This document shows, in pieces, positions 17,442-27,041 of a stretch of 64,000 nucleotides of DNA (position 1 is its first letter; each line of letters begins with the position of its first letter). The position numbers and the translations under genes were made by a program. Source of the stretch: Desulfatitalea tepidiphila (lineage in GTDB: Bacteria; Desulfobacterota; Desulfobacteria; Desulfobacterales; Desulfosarcinaceae); contig NZ_BCAG01000006.1 of assembly GCF_001293685.1 (NCBI RefSeq), positions 124,001-188,000 of the forward strand, written 5' to 3'. The notes under the pieces were generated by a model that did no database searches, had not been told where the DNA came from, and was given only the letters and a program-made list of their open reading frames with translations.

Positions 17442-17792
17442 ATGATCATCGTTCGAATCATCATGCACGTGTTGCCTGAAAAGCAGAAAGAGGTGGTGCA
17501 GACGCTCCAGTCGCTGATGGTCCCCATGGAAAGAGAGGCCGGCTGTCTCAGCTATGCGCTCCTGTGCGACATGAAAAACCAGAATCTGCTGTGTGTGCTC
17601 GAGGAGTGGGAGAATCGAAATAAGCTGGACCATCATTTACAATCGGACATCTTCGGTGTCTTGCTGGGGACCAAAAGTCTTTTGCATCGACCGCATGATA
17701 TCCATATCTACACTGTTCAGCAATCGGAGGGGATGAATGCCGTGCTCGCCGCGCGCGGCAAACATCGAGACGTTGCTTTAAAAGGGAGTTAA
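17442..17792 (+). CDS. Antibiotic-biosynthesis-monooxygenase-fold (ABM) protein
   Basis: 116 residues starting MIIVRIIMHVLPEKQKEV. The alpha/beta ferredoxin-like ABM fold is indicated by the initial strand, ETLQSLM.PMEREAGCLSYALLCD and LLCVLEEWENRNKLDHHLQS (here positions about 17-70). Members are quinol or heme monooxygenases or structural homologues. The upstream in-frame extension from 17349 overlaps khpA and lacks a ribosome site, so it was not used. Lies 3 bases before the next radical SAM gene. Confidence 0.75.
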   Translation: MIIVRIIMHVLPEKQKEVVQTLQSLMVPMEREAGCLSYALLCDMKNQNLLCVLEEWENRNKLDHHLQSDIFGVLLGTKSLLHRPHDIHIYTVQQSEGMNAVLAARGKHRDVALKGS

Positions 17793-17795
17793 ATC

Positions 17796-19283
17796 ATGAA
17801 CATTTTACTCATCTACCCGAAATTTCCAGAGACATTCTGGTCCTTCACCTACGCTCTGCGATTTATAAAAAAGAGATCGGCCTTTCCGCCGCTGGGCCTG
17901 CTCACCGTGGCCGCCATGCTGCCCGGCGAATGGCCCAAGCGCCTGGTGGATGAAAACACCGAGGCACTCACCGAAGAAGATCTGGCTTGGGCGGACCTGG
18001 CCCTCATCGGTGCCATGGCCCTGCAACGCAAAGGGGTGGATCGCATCATCGCGCGCTGCAAAAGCAAGGGATTGAAAGTGGTGGCCGGCGGGCCGCTTTT
18101 TACAGCGGAACCGGAGGCGTTCCCGCAGGTGGATCACTTGGTTCTGGGTGAGGCCGAACTCAGCTTGCCTGAATTCATCGCGGATCTCAACGACGGCTGC
18201 CCGAAAAGATTCTACCAGGCCGACGGCTACCCCGACATCGGCGAAACCCCTGTTCCTCTTTGGGATTTGATTTCCATGCGTCGCTATGCATCCATGAACA
18301 TCCAGTACTCCAGAGGGTGCCCTTTCGACTGCGATTTCTGCAATATCACGGCGCTGTTCGGCCGCACGCCGCGCATCAAAGCGCCGCAACAGATCATCGC
18401 GGAACTGGACGCCATGTATGCCGCCGGTTGGCGCGGCAATGTATTTTTTGTGGACGACAATTTCATCGGCAACAAGCGCTCCCTTAAGACGCATTTGCTT
18501 CCTGCCCTGATCGAGTGGCGCAAGGATAAAAAAGGATGCGTTTTTTTTACGGAGGCCTCGATCAATCTGGCCGATGATCCAGAACTTATGGAAATGATGG
18601 CCAAAGCGGGGTTCGATGCGGTATTTATCGGTATCGAAACGCCGGACGAAGACAGCCTCGCCGAATGCTGCAAAATCCAGAATAAGAACCGGGATTTGAT
18701 CCAGGATGTGAAAAAGATACACCGCTCCGGGTTGCAGGTCATGGGGGGGTTCATCGTCGGCTTCGACAGTGACACGCCCTCTATCTTTCAACGCCAGATC
18801 GACTTCATTCAGAACAGCAGTATCGTAACGGCCATGGTGGGCCTGCTGCAGGCGCCTCCAGGCACCCGGCTGTTTGATCGCCTGGCGGGCGAACGCCGTA
18901 TCTGCGCTGAATTTTCCGGCGACAACGTGGATGGCCGCACCAATATCATCCCGACCATGGGCCTGGCTCGCCTCACCGAGGGGTATCTCGCCATTATGAA
19001 GCACATCTATTCTCCCCGGGGCTATTACCGGCGAATCAAAGGGATTTTAAGAGAGCTCAAGTCGCCGTCGGCGACCGTTCCGCCCGATTGGCAGCGACTC
19101 CTCGCATTCTGGCGGGCCTGCCTGCGGCTCGGGGTCCTGGGCAAGGAAAGATATCAATACTGGCGACTCATGATGTGGACGCTGGTGAGAAGGCCGCGAA
19201 TGCTTCCCCTGGCAGTGACCCTGGCCATCTATGGATACCATTACCGGAGAATTTGCGAGCTTCATATCCTCGGCGCACAATAG
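17796..19283 (+). CDS. B12-binding radical SAM protein, DUF4070/HpnP-like
   Basis: 495 residues with AAGGGAG ribosome site. N-terminal B12-binding-type region (WADLALIGAMALQR, VAGGPLFTAEPEAF, LGEAELSLPEF), then the radical SAM motif SRGCPFDCDFCNITALFGR at about 169-187, and a C-terminal region of the DUF4070 type (AMVGLLQAPPGTRLFDRL..., FSGDNVDGRTNIIP). Hopanoid C2-methylase HpnP belongs to this architecture, but many members do not methylate hopanoids, and no hopanoid genes are in the window. It is the second such protein within 3 kb. Confidence 0.85.
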   Translation: MNILLIYPKFPETFWSFTYALRFIKKRSAFPPLGLLTVAAMLPGEWPKRLVDENTEALTEEDLAWADLALIGAMALQRKGVDRIIARCKSKGLKVVAGGPLFTAEPEAFPQVDHLVLGEAELSLPEFIADLNDGCPKRFYQADGYPDIGETPVPLWDLISMRRYASMNIQYSRGCPFDCDFCNITALFGRTPRIKAPQQIIAELDAMYAAGWRGNVFFVDDNFIGNKRSLKTHLLPALIEWRKDKKGCVFFTEASINLADDPELMEMMAKAGFDAVFIGIETPDEDSLAECCKIQNKNRDLIQDVKKIHRSGLQVMGGFIVGFDSDTPSIFQRQIDFIQNSSIVTAMVGLLQAPPGTRLFDRLAGERRICAEFSGDNVDGRTNIIPTMGLARLTEGYLAIMKHIYSPRGYYRRIKGILRELKSPSATVPPDWQRLLAFWRACLRLGVLGKERYQYWRLMMWTLVRRPRMLPLAVTLAIYGYHYRRICELHILGAQ

Positions 19284-19308
19284 CAAAAGATTCTTAAGGA
19301 GATAAGCG

Positions 19309-20352
19309 ATGACCGAATGGAATCAACCCCCAGGGGGATCAGCACTCACATTGGAAGAAATGATAGAGAATGTCCGCCAGCAGTTTAAAAGATTCAAAGG
19401 CGGTCCGCTCCTTATCCTCGCCATCGTCCTATTGGCGGCTGTCTTCTGGACCGCCTGGTTCACCGTCCAGCCCGAAGAGACGGGGATCGTGCAGCGCTTC
19501 GGGAAAGTCATGCGCGAGGCCGGCCCGGGACTGCATTTCAAACTGCCGTTCGGCATCGAAAAGGTGCGCCGGTTGCCCACGGCCCGCGTGCTCAAAGAGG
19601 AGTTCGGGTTTCGCACAGTGGCCGCCGTCCCCGGCGAGAAGACCCGCTATGATACGCGCGGCTCGTACAAAGACGAATCCCTGATGCTCACTGGAGACCT
19701 GAACGTCATCGATGTACAGTGGATCATTCAGTACCGCATCGAAGACCCGATCCGCTACCTGTTCCAGGTCCGCGACGCCCCCAAAACGATCCGGGATACC
19801 ACCGAGGCGGTCATGCGCCGGGCGGTCGGCAATCGCCTGGGCAGCGACGTGCTGACCACCGGGCGGGTGGCAGTGGCCAGTGAAGCGAAAAACGAGATCC
19901 AGAAGATCCTTACGGCATACGAAGCCGGAGTACGCCTGGTGACCGTGGAACTTCAGGATGTAACGCCGCCGGACACCGTGAAACCGGCCTTCAATGAAGT
20001 CAACGAATCGCGTCAGGACAAGGAGCGCACGATCAACAAGGCCCAGGAGCAGGCCAACCGAGAAATTCCCAAGGCCAGGGGCGTGGCGGCGCAAAGTATC
20101 AGCGAGGCCGAAGGTTACGCCCTCGAGCGTGTGAATCGGGCCGAAGGCGAGGCCACCCGTTTCGAGGCCATTCTTTCACAGTATCAGCAGGCACCGCAGG
20201 TCACGCGTCGGAGACTCTATCTGGAGGCCATGACCGGCTTGCTGGCCGACATGAAGGCGCTCTACATCGTCGATAATGACCAGAAGGCCATGGTACCCTG
20301 GCTCCCCCTGGAGTCCGGCCCGCAACCACCAGTGCAAGGGAGGCAGCCATGA
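19309..20352 (+). CDS. hflK: HflK, SPFH-domain membrane protein
   Basis: 347 residues with AAGGAGATAAGCG before the ATG. A cytoplasmic N-terminus, one membrane helix (about 41-59), then the SPFH/band 7 domain with VQPEETGIVQRFGKV, LPFGIEKV and LNVIDVQWIIQYRI. A long charged coiled coil (about 225-300) follows. With HflC it forms large periplasmic-facing assemblies that modulate FtsH proteolysis in other bacteria. The stop overlaps the hflC start (ATGA). Confidence 0.95.
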   Translation: MTEWNQPPGGSALTLEEMIENVRQQFKRFKGGPLLILAIVLLAAVFWTAWFTVQPEETGIVQRFGKVMREAGPGLHFKLPFGIEKVRRLPTARVLKEEFGFRTVAAVPGEKTRYDTRGSYKDESLMLTGDLNVIDVQWIIQYRIEDPIRYLFQVRDAPKTIRDTTEAVMRRAVGNRLGSDVLTTGRVAVASEAKNEIQKILTAYEAGVRLVTVELQDVTPPDTVKPAFNEVNESRQDKERTINKAQEQANREIPKARGVAAQSISEAEGYALERVNRAEGEATRFEAILSQYQQAPQVTRRRLYLEAMTGLLADMKALYIVDNDQKAMVPWLPLESGPQPPVQGRQP

Positions 20353-21341
20353 AGTTTACTTTGAAAGCAGCGCTCATCGCCATAGCGGTGGTATTTGCTA
20401 TCGCCCTCTACAGCGGTCTTTACACTCTGGAAGAGGGCCAGCAAGCCATTGTCGTGCAGTTCGGCCGTCCCGTTGGCGAAACAGTGACCGAGGCGGGACT
20501 GCATGTAAAACTGCCCTTCGTGCAAGAGGTCCGGCGCTTCGAAAAGCGTCTGCTCGTCTGGGACGGTGACCCGAACCAGGTGCCGACCAAAGGGCGCGAG
20601 TTCATCTGGGTGGATACCACGGCCCGCTGGCGAATCGCCGACGCTAAAAAATTTCTGGAAAACGTGGCCAGTGAAGAGGGCGCCCAGTCGCGCCTGAACG
20701 ACATCCTCGATTCCGTGGTGCGCGATCAGGTGTCGAGCAGCGAACTCGTCGAGCTCGTGCGCAGCGCATCGTGGGAGGTGCCCGAGGACGACGCATTGAA
20801 AGAGATCCCAAAGGAGCGCGAAGAAGAGCTGAAAAGGGAAATTGCGCGCGGCCGTGAGGAGATCACCCGAACGATCCTGGCGGAAGCACGCAAGATCATA
20901 CCGCAGTATGGCATCGAACTGGTGGATGTGCGTATCAAGCGCCTCGACTATGTGGAAAGTGTCCGCGAAAAGGTGTACGAACGCATGATCTCCGAACGCA
21001 AGCGAATTGCCGCGCAGTTCCGTTCCGAAGGCGAAGGGCGCAGCGCTGAAATTCTCGGGACCATGGAGAAAGAGCTGCGCCAGATCCGCTCCACGGCCTA
21101 CCGCCGGGTGCAGGAGGTTCAGGGCCAGGCCGACGCGGATGCCACGCGCATATACGGAAATGCCTACAATAAAAATCCCGAATTTTACGCCTTTTTGCGC
21201 ACCCTTGAAAGTTACAAGGAGAAAACCAATACGAACGCCGTGCTGATCCTCACCACGGACAGCGACTTTTATCAATATATCAAAGAGGTGAATCCGGGCC
21301 ACGCCCAGGTTCCTTTGGCTCGAGCATCAGGGAGGCGTTAG
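20349..21341 (+). CDS. hflC: HflC, SPFH-domain membrane protein
   Basis: 330 residues. One N-terminal membrane helix (4-22), SPFH domain with LEEGQQAIVVQFGRPVGE and LPFVQEVRRFEKRLLVWDG, then a long helical region with the ERMISERKRIAAQFRSEGEG motif shared by HflC proteins. Translationally coupled to hflK. The final 90 residues match the usual end (NPEFYAFLRTLESYK...SDFYQYI). Confidence 0.95.
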   Translation: MKFTLKAALIAIAVVFAIALYSGLYTLEEGQQAIVVQFGRPVGETVTEAGLHVKLPFVQEVRRFEKRLLVWDGDPNQVPTKGREFIWVDTTARWRIADAKKFLENVASEEGAQSRLNDILDSVVRDQVSSSELVELVRSASWEVPEDDALKEIPKEREEELKREIARGREEITRTILAEARKIIPQYGIELVDVRIKRLDYVESVREKVYERMISERKRIAAQFRSEGEGRSAEILGTMEKELRQIRSTAYRRVQEVQGQADADATRIYGNAYNKNPEFYAFLRTLESYKEKTNTNAVLILTTDSDFYQYIKEVNPGHAQVPLARASGRR

Positions 21342-21841
21342 CACCGGATTTAAATCAGGGTATCGATAAGATTGCCGCACGAAAATAGCCGTGGGTCTCG
21401 CAAAAGAAGACTCCTGGCGCAGGGACATATTAAAATGGACGAGAAAGAACCTGTCGGAAAGGAAACGCCATGCCGACAAAATTTGGACCCAAAAACGTCA
21501 CACAAACAATGGCGGAGACCGATGAATTCCTCCAACCAAACAATTCCGATGCCCTCGAAGCGTCGAGAGAAGAACAGCGGCCATGGCCTCCTGAGCATCG
21601 ACTCTGGAGAAAAGTCAATTTTTGATCCCTTCGCTCTAAACTTTATCCCCTATGTCTGCGGACTGGCGTAAAGCCCACCCCCTGCGAAATTTGGGCTGTT
21701 ACACAGTCAGTCGCAATAAAAAGGGGGCGTAGGGGTGGGGTTTAACCCCGCATGTGTGGACACCTGAAAGCCTCAAGTTAACGACACTGACCTTATCCCT
21801 CAACCAAAAAATCCCGCGAAGCAGGGCATAGGAGGACAGCT
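21342..21841. other. Intergenic region holding a dispersed G/C-rich inverted repeat
   Basis: 500 bases between hflC and the LapA-domain gene. An open frame at 21372-21671 has no ribosome site, biased composition and no recognisable motif, so it was not annotated. The right half carries the repeat at 21665-21791. Confidence 0.6.
21665..21791. repeat. Dispersed intergenic repeat, copy A
   Basis: GGCGTAAAGCCCACCCC on the left and its imperfect complement GGGGTGGGGTTTAACCCC on the right bracket about 50 bases, and the block ends TTAAGTTAACGACACTGAC. The same left arm, right arm and tail recur at 39371-39501, and the left arm alone at 42560-42585. Confidence 0.75.
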
Positions 21842-22087
21842 ATGAAGCCTAAACTCATCATCGGAGCAATCCTGGCCGGACTGGCGGTCGTATTTATCAT
21901 CCAGAATGTCACGGTCATGGAACTGAGGTTCCTGTTCTGGACCCTGTCCATGTCAGGCGCGTTGTTGATGTTTTTCATATTGGCGGCGGGCATCATTCTA
22001 GGCTGGTTGCTTCACGGCATCTTCAATAGAAGAAAGGCCCATCCCAATGCCAAGAAGGATGATGATAGCGTCCAGACAACGGCCTGA
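21842..22087 (+). CDS. LapA-domain (DUF1049) small membrane protein
   Basis: 81 residues with two hydrophobic helices (about 4-22 and 37-58) linked by FIIQNVTVMELRFLFWTLSMSGALL, the signature of lipopolysaccharide-assembly protein A-domain proteins. The C-terminus is short, charged and cytoplasmic. TAGGAGGACAGCT precedes the ATG. Stand-alone members are of unclear function; LapA of E. coli acts in LPS regulation with LapB, which is not seen nearby. Confidence 0.85.
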   Translation: MKPKLIIGAILAGLAVVFIIQNVTVMELRFLFWTLSMSGALLMFFILAAGIILGWLLHGIFNRRKAHPNAKKDDDSVQTTA

Positions 22088-22188
22088 TGCTCCAGAAATC
22101 AAATATTCATATTCAGTGTTGATCCAGAAAAGAGGGGATTCCATGACCTTTTCCATTTGACAAAAACAGAAAGGGATTCAATACATCA

Positions 22189-23199
22189 ATGAGCAGGACG
22201 TATCTCGGGCGACTGCCGGAAAGCGATCCGCTTCACGGCTATCTTGATAATGATATCCGGCCCCTAATCGACGACGCGTCAGTTAACGCCGGCTACCGTG
22301 TTTTTCGTCTCAACGGTTCCAACGATGTGTACCTGTACGAAGACAGATGCACGGGCGCCAAGGTCGTCGGGAAGTTTTTTCTTTCGTCCCGGAAACGAAA
22401 CACGGAGAAGGCCGCCGCGCATCTGACGCGTGAATTCGACAGCCTTCGCAGAATGCGTGACATCGGCCTGGTCGGTTTTCCTCACCACATTGTTCGCCCA
22501 CTTGGCCGCAACTTTTCGCTGAACGCACTTCTGGTCACCGAGTACTGCGAAGGTGAACTGTTCAGCAAATCGATTCGGTTCGCGATCAAAAACGGTGAGA
22601 CAGGCCGCCTTTATGACAAGCTGACGGCGTTCGCCTATTTTTTGTCCGAATTTCACAACCGGACCGCAATTGGTGCTGGCGTCGATTTCAATCTGGACTG
22701 TGCCTATATGGATCGGCTGATAAAAAGGCTCCTCGAAATCAACGCCATGGGCTGGGACGAAGTGCATGAACTCTGCTGGCTGCGCGACCAGTGGCATCAT
22801 CAGCCGAGGATGTGGGAGGATCGACAGGTGACGGTGCATGGCGATGCGACGCCGGATAACTTCATATTTGGAGACAGTCTGGGCGTGATCGCGCTGGACC
22901 TGGAACGGAGCAAGTGTGCGGACCGCGTTTTCGACACCGGCCGCATGGCCGGCGAGTTGAAACATTTTTTCATGCAGGCGACCGGGGACAAAAACGCTGC
23001 CGAACCTTTCATCGGCCACTTCCTATGGGAGTACGCATGTCACTTCCCGGACCGCGAAGACGCCTTTCGTTCGACCACCGGCCGCACGCCCTTTTACATG
23101 GGCATCACTTTGCTGCGCATTGCACGCAACAGTTGGATCGAACCCGAATACCGCCGACGCCTGATCGATGAAGCAAAAATATGCCTGAGGAGCTTTTGA
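22189..23199 (+). CDS. Aminoglycoside-phosphotransferase-fold kinase
   Basis: 336 residues of the protein-kinase-like APH/choline-kinase fold. Visible elements are a candidate ATP-binding lysine in GAKVVGKFF (about 59-67), the catalytic loop VHGDATPDNFIF near residue 218, and the metal motif VIALDLERSK. Probably phosphorylates a small molecule or sugar rather than an antibiotic. The stop overlaps the start of the HAD gene, so the two form an operon: a kinase followed by a phosphatase-like protein. Confidence 0.8.
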   Translation: MSRTYLGRLPESDPLHGYLDNDIRPLIDDASVNAGYRVFRLNGSNDVYLYEDRCTGAKVVGKFFLSSRKRNTEKAAAHLTREFDSLRRMRDIGLVGFPHHIVRPLGRNFSLNALLVTEYCEGELFSKSIRFAIKNGETGRLYDKLTAFAYFLSEFHNRTAIGAGVDFNLDCAYMDRLIKRLLEINAMGWDEVHELCWLRDQWHHQPRMWEDRQVTVHGDATPDNFIFGDSLGVIALDLERSKCADRVFDTGRMAGELKHFFMQATGDKNAAEPFIGHFLWEYACHFPDREDAFRSTTGRTPFYMGITLLRIARNSWIEPEYRRRLIDEAKICLRSF

Positions 23200-23942
23200 T
23201 GCTGATACGCGGGCTCATTTTCGATATCAATGGAACGCTGACGGACATTCACACGAACGAATGGCACGAGGATATCTATCGTATTCTCGCCAACCTGCTT
23301 TCCTATCAGGGAATTGCGCTCGGCCCGCATGAAGTCAAGGATGCGTACTTTCAGATCATGAAGGAACAGCGCGCGGCTAGCAATGAACGCTACCCGGAGT
23401 TCGATGCGGTCGGCATCTTTCGCGAGATCATGACGCGGCATGCCACGGAGTTCACGCGCCGACTGCCGCCTGAAAAGCTGGAGCAGCTCCCGCTCTTCCT
23501 TGCCGAAACCTACCGTGCCGCGTCACGCTTCCAGCTGCAGCTATACAACGGTGTGGCGGAAACCGTCAGACAACTGCGTTTGAATTATCATCTGGCCATC
23601 ATCTCGGACGGTCAGTCCGCCTATGCGGTCCCGGAGTTAAACGCCGTCGGACTGTTTGACACTTTCGACCCGGTCATCATTTCAGGCGATTTAGGTTATC
23701 GCAAACCCGACCCGCGGCTGTTCGAAAATGCCCTGACGCGCATGCAAATGGCGCCGTCAGAAGTTTTGTACGTGTGCAACGACATGTATCGAGACGTTTA
23801 TGGGGCCCAGAAAGCGGGAATAAAAACAATCTTCTTCCGATCGAATCAGGGGCAACAGGAGAAAGAGGACGTGCAGCCGGACTATATCATTTATCATTTT
23901 CCGGAACTGCTCCATGCCGTTCGCTTCTTTGAGAAGCAATGA
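23199..23942 (+). CDS. HAD-family hydrolase
   Basis: 247 residues from the ATG that overlaps the kinase stop, with GAGGAG six bases upstream. Motif I is FDINGTLTD, in which the nucleophile Asp is present but the second Asp of DxDGT is replaced by Asn (DIN); motif II is ISDGQ, motif III GYRKPDPRLF, motif IV LYVCNDMYRDVYGA. The changed motif I (DxN) suggests an altered general acid or a non-phosphatase activity. Alpha-helical cap between motifs I and II, as in subclass I. Confidence 0.85.
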   Translation: MLIRGLIFDINGTLTDIHTNEWHEDIYRILANLLSYQGIALGPHEVKDAYFQIMKEQRAASNERYPEFDAVGIFREIMTRHATEFTRRLPPEKLEQLPLFLAETYRAASRFQLQLYNGVAETVRQLRLNYHLAIISDGQSAYAVPELNAVGLFDTFDPVIISGDLGYRKPDPRLFENALTRMQMAPSEVLYVCNDMYRDVYGAQKAGIKTIFFRSNQGQQEKEDVQPDYIIYHFPELLHAVRFFEKQ

Positions 23943-24002
23943 CTGCTGATCCGGACCCAAATCGATCATCGCATCCTAAAACCGAAAACAAAGGATTGTA
24001 TT

Positions 24003-25007
24003 ATGACCCATCTAATGAGTCGCGAGGTGCGCCTGGCATCCCGCCCCACAGGGCTTCCAGGCGCGGCCAATTTTACAATGGCGAGTACTGAAATAGCGCC
24101 GCTAAAAGATCAACAGGTGCTGGTTCGCAACCGTTTTATGTCGGTGGACCCCTATATGCGCGGTCGCATGAATGCTGGAAAATCCTATGTCCCGCCGTTC
24201 GAGGTGGGGGAGGTGCTCCAAGGTGGAGCCGTCGGCGAGGTCGTCGAATCGCGCGCCGAAGCGTTCCAAGCGGGTGATATCGTGGTTTCCAACTTCGGAT
24301 GGCGGGAACTCTTCGTCGCCTCACCGGAAGAGCTGCACGCGGTCGACGGCGATGTCGAGCCGCTCTCGGTTTATCTTGGCGCCCTCGGCATGACGGGGAT
24401 GACCGCCTGGGTGGGGCTGAATCTGGTGGATGTCAAACCCGGCGACGTCGTTTATATTTCCGGGGCGGCCGGTGCGGTTGGCAGCGTGGCCGGACAACTC
24501 GCGAAACTGCGTGGGTGCCGGGTCATTGGTTCGGCCGGTTCAACCGGGAAAATCTCTTTTCTGAGAGATGAATGCGGATTCGATAGTGCCTTCAATTACA
24601 AAACCGGTCCCGTACTCGAACAACTCAACGCCGCGGCACCGGACGGGATCGATGTCTACTTCGACAATGTCGGCGGCGAGGCCCTCGAGGCAGCGCTCTC
24701 GGCGTTGCGGGTGCATGGCCGGATCGTCGCCTGCGGCAGCATCTCCGGCTACAACGCCGAAAAATCGCGGCCCGGCCCTTCCAACCTGTTTAACGTGATT
24801 ACCAAACGGCTGACGATGAAAGGCATGATCGTCAGCGACTGGCTCGATCGTCAGACCCAATTTGAAAAAGAAGTGGGGGGATACTATCGCGCCGGCAGAC
24901 TGAAGCATAGGGAAACGGTAATGGCAGGCATCGATAAGGCGGTGGAGGCATTCCTCGGGCTCTTTGAGGGTAAAAATGTGGGAAAGATGGTGGTGAAACT
25001 GTCTTAG
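24003..25007 (+). CDS. Zinc-independent MDR NADP-dependent oxidoreductase
   Basis: 334 residues, CurA/prostaglandin-reductase (PTGR) family. The nucleotide-binding motif is YISGAAGAVGSVAGQLAK (about 151-168); MSVDPYMRGRM near 46 and SISGYNAEK near 245 are typical. No zinc ligands. It would reduce an activated double bond (enone or 2-alkenal). AAAGGATTGTATT precedes the ATG. Lies between the HAD gene and the sigma-54 activator on the same strand. Confidence 0.9.
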   Translation: MTHLMSREVRLASRPTGLPGAANFTMASTEIAPLKDQQVLVRNRFMSVDPYMRGRMNAGKSYVPPFEVGEVLQGGAVGEVVESRAEAFQAGDIVVSNFGWRELFVASPEELHAVDGDVEPLSVYLGALGMTGMTAWVGLNLVDVKPGDVVYISGAAGAVGSVAGQLAKLRGCRVIGSAGSTGKISFLRDECGFDSAFNYKTGPVLEQLNAAAPDGIDVYFDNVGGEALEAALSALRVHGRIVACGSISGYNAEKSRPGPSNLFNVITKRLTMKGMIVSDWLDRQTQFEKEVGGYYRAGRLKHRETVMAGIDKAVEAFLGLFEGKNVGKMVVKLS

Positions 25008-25084
25008 TCCAAAATTGATTCCGTCCCGGTTTTATGCTAATTTTTCAAGGCGATCTCACTCAACGCCAGGCGCGGAATCGTCGA

Positions 25085-26566
25085 ATGCCAAAAGCTTTTC
25101 TGGATATCTTCAACAGCATCCTGGGGTCGATTCGTGAACCCTTGCTGGTGCTGGACCCGGATCTGAAAGTGGTCACCGCCAATGCGTCGTTCTACCAGAC
25201 CTTCGATGTCCAGCCGAGTGAGACCGAGGGCGTCCTGATTTACGATCTCGGCGATCGTCAGTGGGACATCCCCAAGCTCAGGGAATTGCTCGAACAAGTC
25301 CTTCCTCGGAATACCAATTTCCATGATTTCGAGGTGGAACATGTATTCAGGAATATCGGCCGCAAAATCATGCACCTGAATGCCAGACGGATCCACAGCA
25401 AGGCCAACCAGACCCAGCTGATTTTATTGGCCATCGAGGATGTCACCGATCGCGAACACTACAAAAGACAACTCGAGCAGATCGTTGCCAGACGAACGGC
25501 CGACCTCAACGCGGCCAAACAAGCGGCGGAGCAGAGCCGGCAGGCCGCCGAAGACGCGCTTGTCGAAATCAACAAGCTCAAGGACCAGCTCGAAGCCGAG
25601 AGATCCTATCTTCAAGAGGAGATCAAGCTCGAATACAATTATGAGAATATCGTCGGCCAAAGCGATGCGATCAATTACGTGTTTTACAAGATCGAGCAAA
25701 TCGCCGGTACCGACACCAACGTCTTGATTCTCGGGGAAACCGGGACGGGCAAGGAGTTGGTGGCGCGCGCCATCCACGGTCTGAGTCCGCGCAAGGATCG
25801 CGCCCTGGTCAAGATGAATTGCGCTGCCTTGCCCGCCAATCTGATCGAAAGCGAACTGTTCGGCCACGAAAAAGGCGCCTTCACCGGGGCGAACGCCAGA
25901 CGATTGGGGCGCTTTGAAATCGCCGACGGTGCCACCTTGTTCCTGGACGAGATCGGCGAACTCCCCCTGGAACTGCAGCCCAAACTGCTCCAGGTCATCG
26001 ATAACGGGGAGTTTGAACGCCTGGGCAGCTCCGACACGATCCAAGTCGATGTCCGCATCATCGCCGCCACCAACCGCAACCTGGAAGAGGAGGTCCGCAG
26101 GGGCGCTTTTCGGAAGGATCTGTGGTACCGGCTCAACGTGTTCCCCATCACCTTGCCGCCCCTGCGCGATCGCCTGGAGGATATCCCGCTGCTGGTCAAT
26201 TATTATGTGGACCGAATCGCGAAAAGACTGGGAAAATCCATAATAACCGTCCCGGCGGGCGTAATGGACGCGCTGCGGCAGTACCACTGGCCCGGCAATG
26301 TCCGCGAGCTGGAAAATGTTCTGGAACGGGCGGTGATCAACTCCTCGGGACCCAAGTTGCGGCTGGTGGATGAGCTGAAAAAGCCGCCCAGGAACACCGC
26401 GAAGCCTGAACAGACCCTGGAAAGTGTCGAACGGGACTACATTCAACAGGTACTGGAACAGGTCGAGTGGAAAGTGAGCGGCAAAAACAGTGCCGCCGAA
26501 ATCCTGGGCCTGGACCGCAGCACCTTGCGCGCCCGCATGCGAAAACTCAACATCCGCAAGCCCTGA
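25085..26566 (+). CDS. PAS-containing sigma-54-dependent activator
   Basis: About 493 residues. N-terminal PAS-like region ([25 protein letters not shown]), a coiled coil (about 150-190), then an AAA+ domain with Walker A GETGTGKE, intact GAFTGA sigma-54-contact loop in [14 protein letters not shown], Walker [13 protein letters not shown], and [15 protein letters not shown]. The C-terminal Fis-type HTH ends the protein ([22 protein letters not shown]). Starts MPKAFLDIF; an earlier ATG at 25034 would add 17 unlikely residues. It activates sigma-54 promoters in response to a small cytoplasmic signal; the targets are unknown. Confidence 0.9.
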   Translation: MPKAFLDIFNSILGSIREPLLVLDPDLKVVTANASFYQTFDVQPSETEGVLIYDLGDRQWDIPKLRELLEQVLPRNTNFHDFEVEHVFRNIGRKIMHLNARRIHSKANQTQLILLAIEDVTDREHYKRQLEQIVARRTADLNAAKQAAEQSRQAAEDALVEINKLKDQLEAERSYLQEEIKLEYNYENIVGQSDAINYVFYKIEQIAGTDTNVLILGETGTGKELVARAIHGLSPRKDRALVKMNCAALPANLIESELFGHEKGAFTGANARRLGRFEIADGATLFLDEIGELPLELQPKLLQVIDNGEFERLGSSDTIQVDVRIIAATNRNLEEEVRRGAFRKDLWYRLNVFPITLPPLRDRLEDIPLLVNYYVDRIAKRLGKSIITVPAGVMDALRQYHWPGNVRELENVLERAVINSSGPKLRLVDELKKPPRNTAKPEQTLESVERDYIQQVLEQVEWKVSGKNSAAEILGLDRSTLRARMRKLNIRKP

Positions 26567-27041
26567 CATGTGATTCACCCTGAAGGGCATGCATTACAGA
26601 AGGCGTTTGATCAAAAATTCGCATGGCATCGGTCAAATCCGGTCCGGGTGGGACAGGTGGCCGATGCCACACGCCAAGCGGTCAAGAGCCAGTAAAATGC
26701 ACGGCGGGCGGCCCAGAAACTCGCTGCGCTCAAACAGTCTGGGCCGCTTGTCCGTCGTTTGCATTTAACTGGCTCTACGACCGCAGGCTCACGTGGCCCT
26801 GGCCACCTGCCCCACCCGGGCCGGATTTAATGAATGGCATTCCGTTACAATCGCTTCCGCCGACGCGATCCGTTTGTCATTTTCAGGGTGCTGTGATATC
26901 AGGAAAGTCAGTTGTCCACTGCCTGCCTTCCCCTGCCCGCAGAACATCATCGGGGATCGGATGATCGACGAAGAGGGCATCGCCGCTATCGTCATAACCA
27001 CCATATATCTATGAGGCTTCAAGAGAGGAGAGGTGCTATCC
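26567..27041. other. Intergenic region with an inverted-repeat element
   Basis: 475 bases between the activator and the porin-like gene. The main content is a 194-base inverted-repeat element (26635-26828). Nothing else beyond the ribosome site of the next gene was recognised. Confidence 0.6.
26635..26828. repeat. MITE-like element with about 66-bp inverted arms
   Basis: The left arm (26635-26700, AAATCCGGTCCGGGTGGG... to ...GAGCCAGTAAAATGC) recurs as an inverted copy at 26761-26828 (GCATTTAACTGGCTC... to ...GGGCCGGATTT). The centre is itself palindromic (GCGGCCCAGA ... TCTGGGCCGC). A 47-base stretch of the left arm (26654-26700) is identical to 44608-44654, so the family is mobile or was recently copied. 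No transposase is encoded. Confidence 0.75.

Noticed and set aside
21372-21671. Possible 99-residue gene after hflC
   Set aside because: No ribosome site, no homology recognised, and its end runs into a dispersed repeat.
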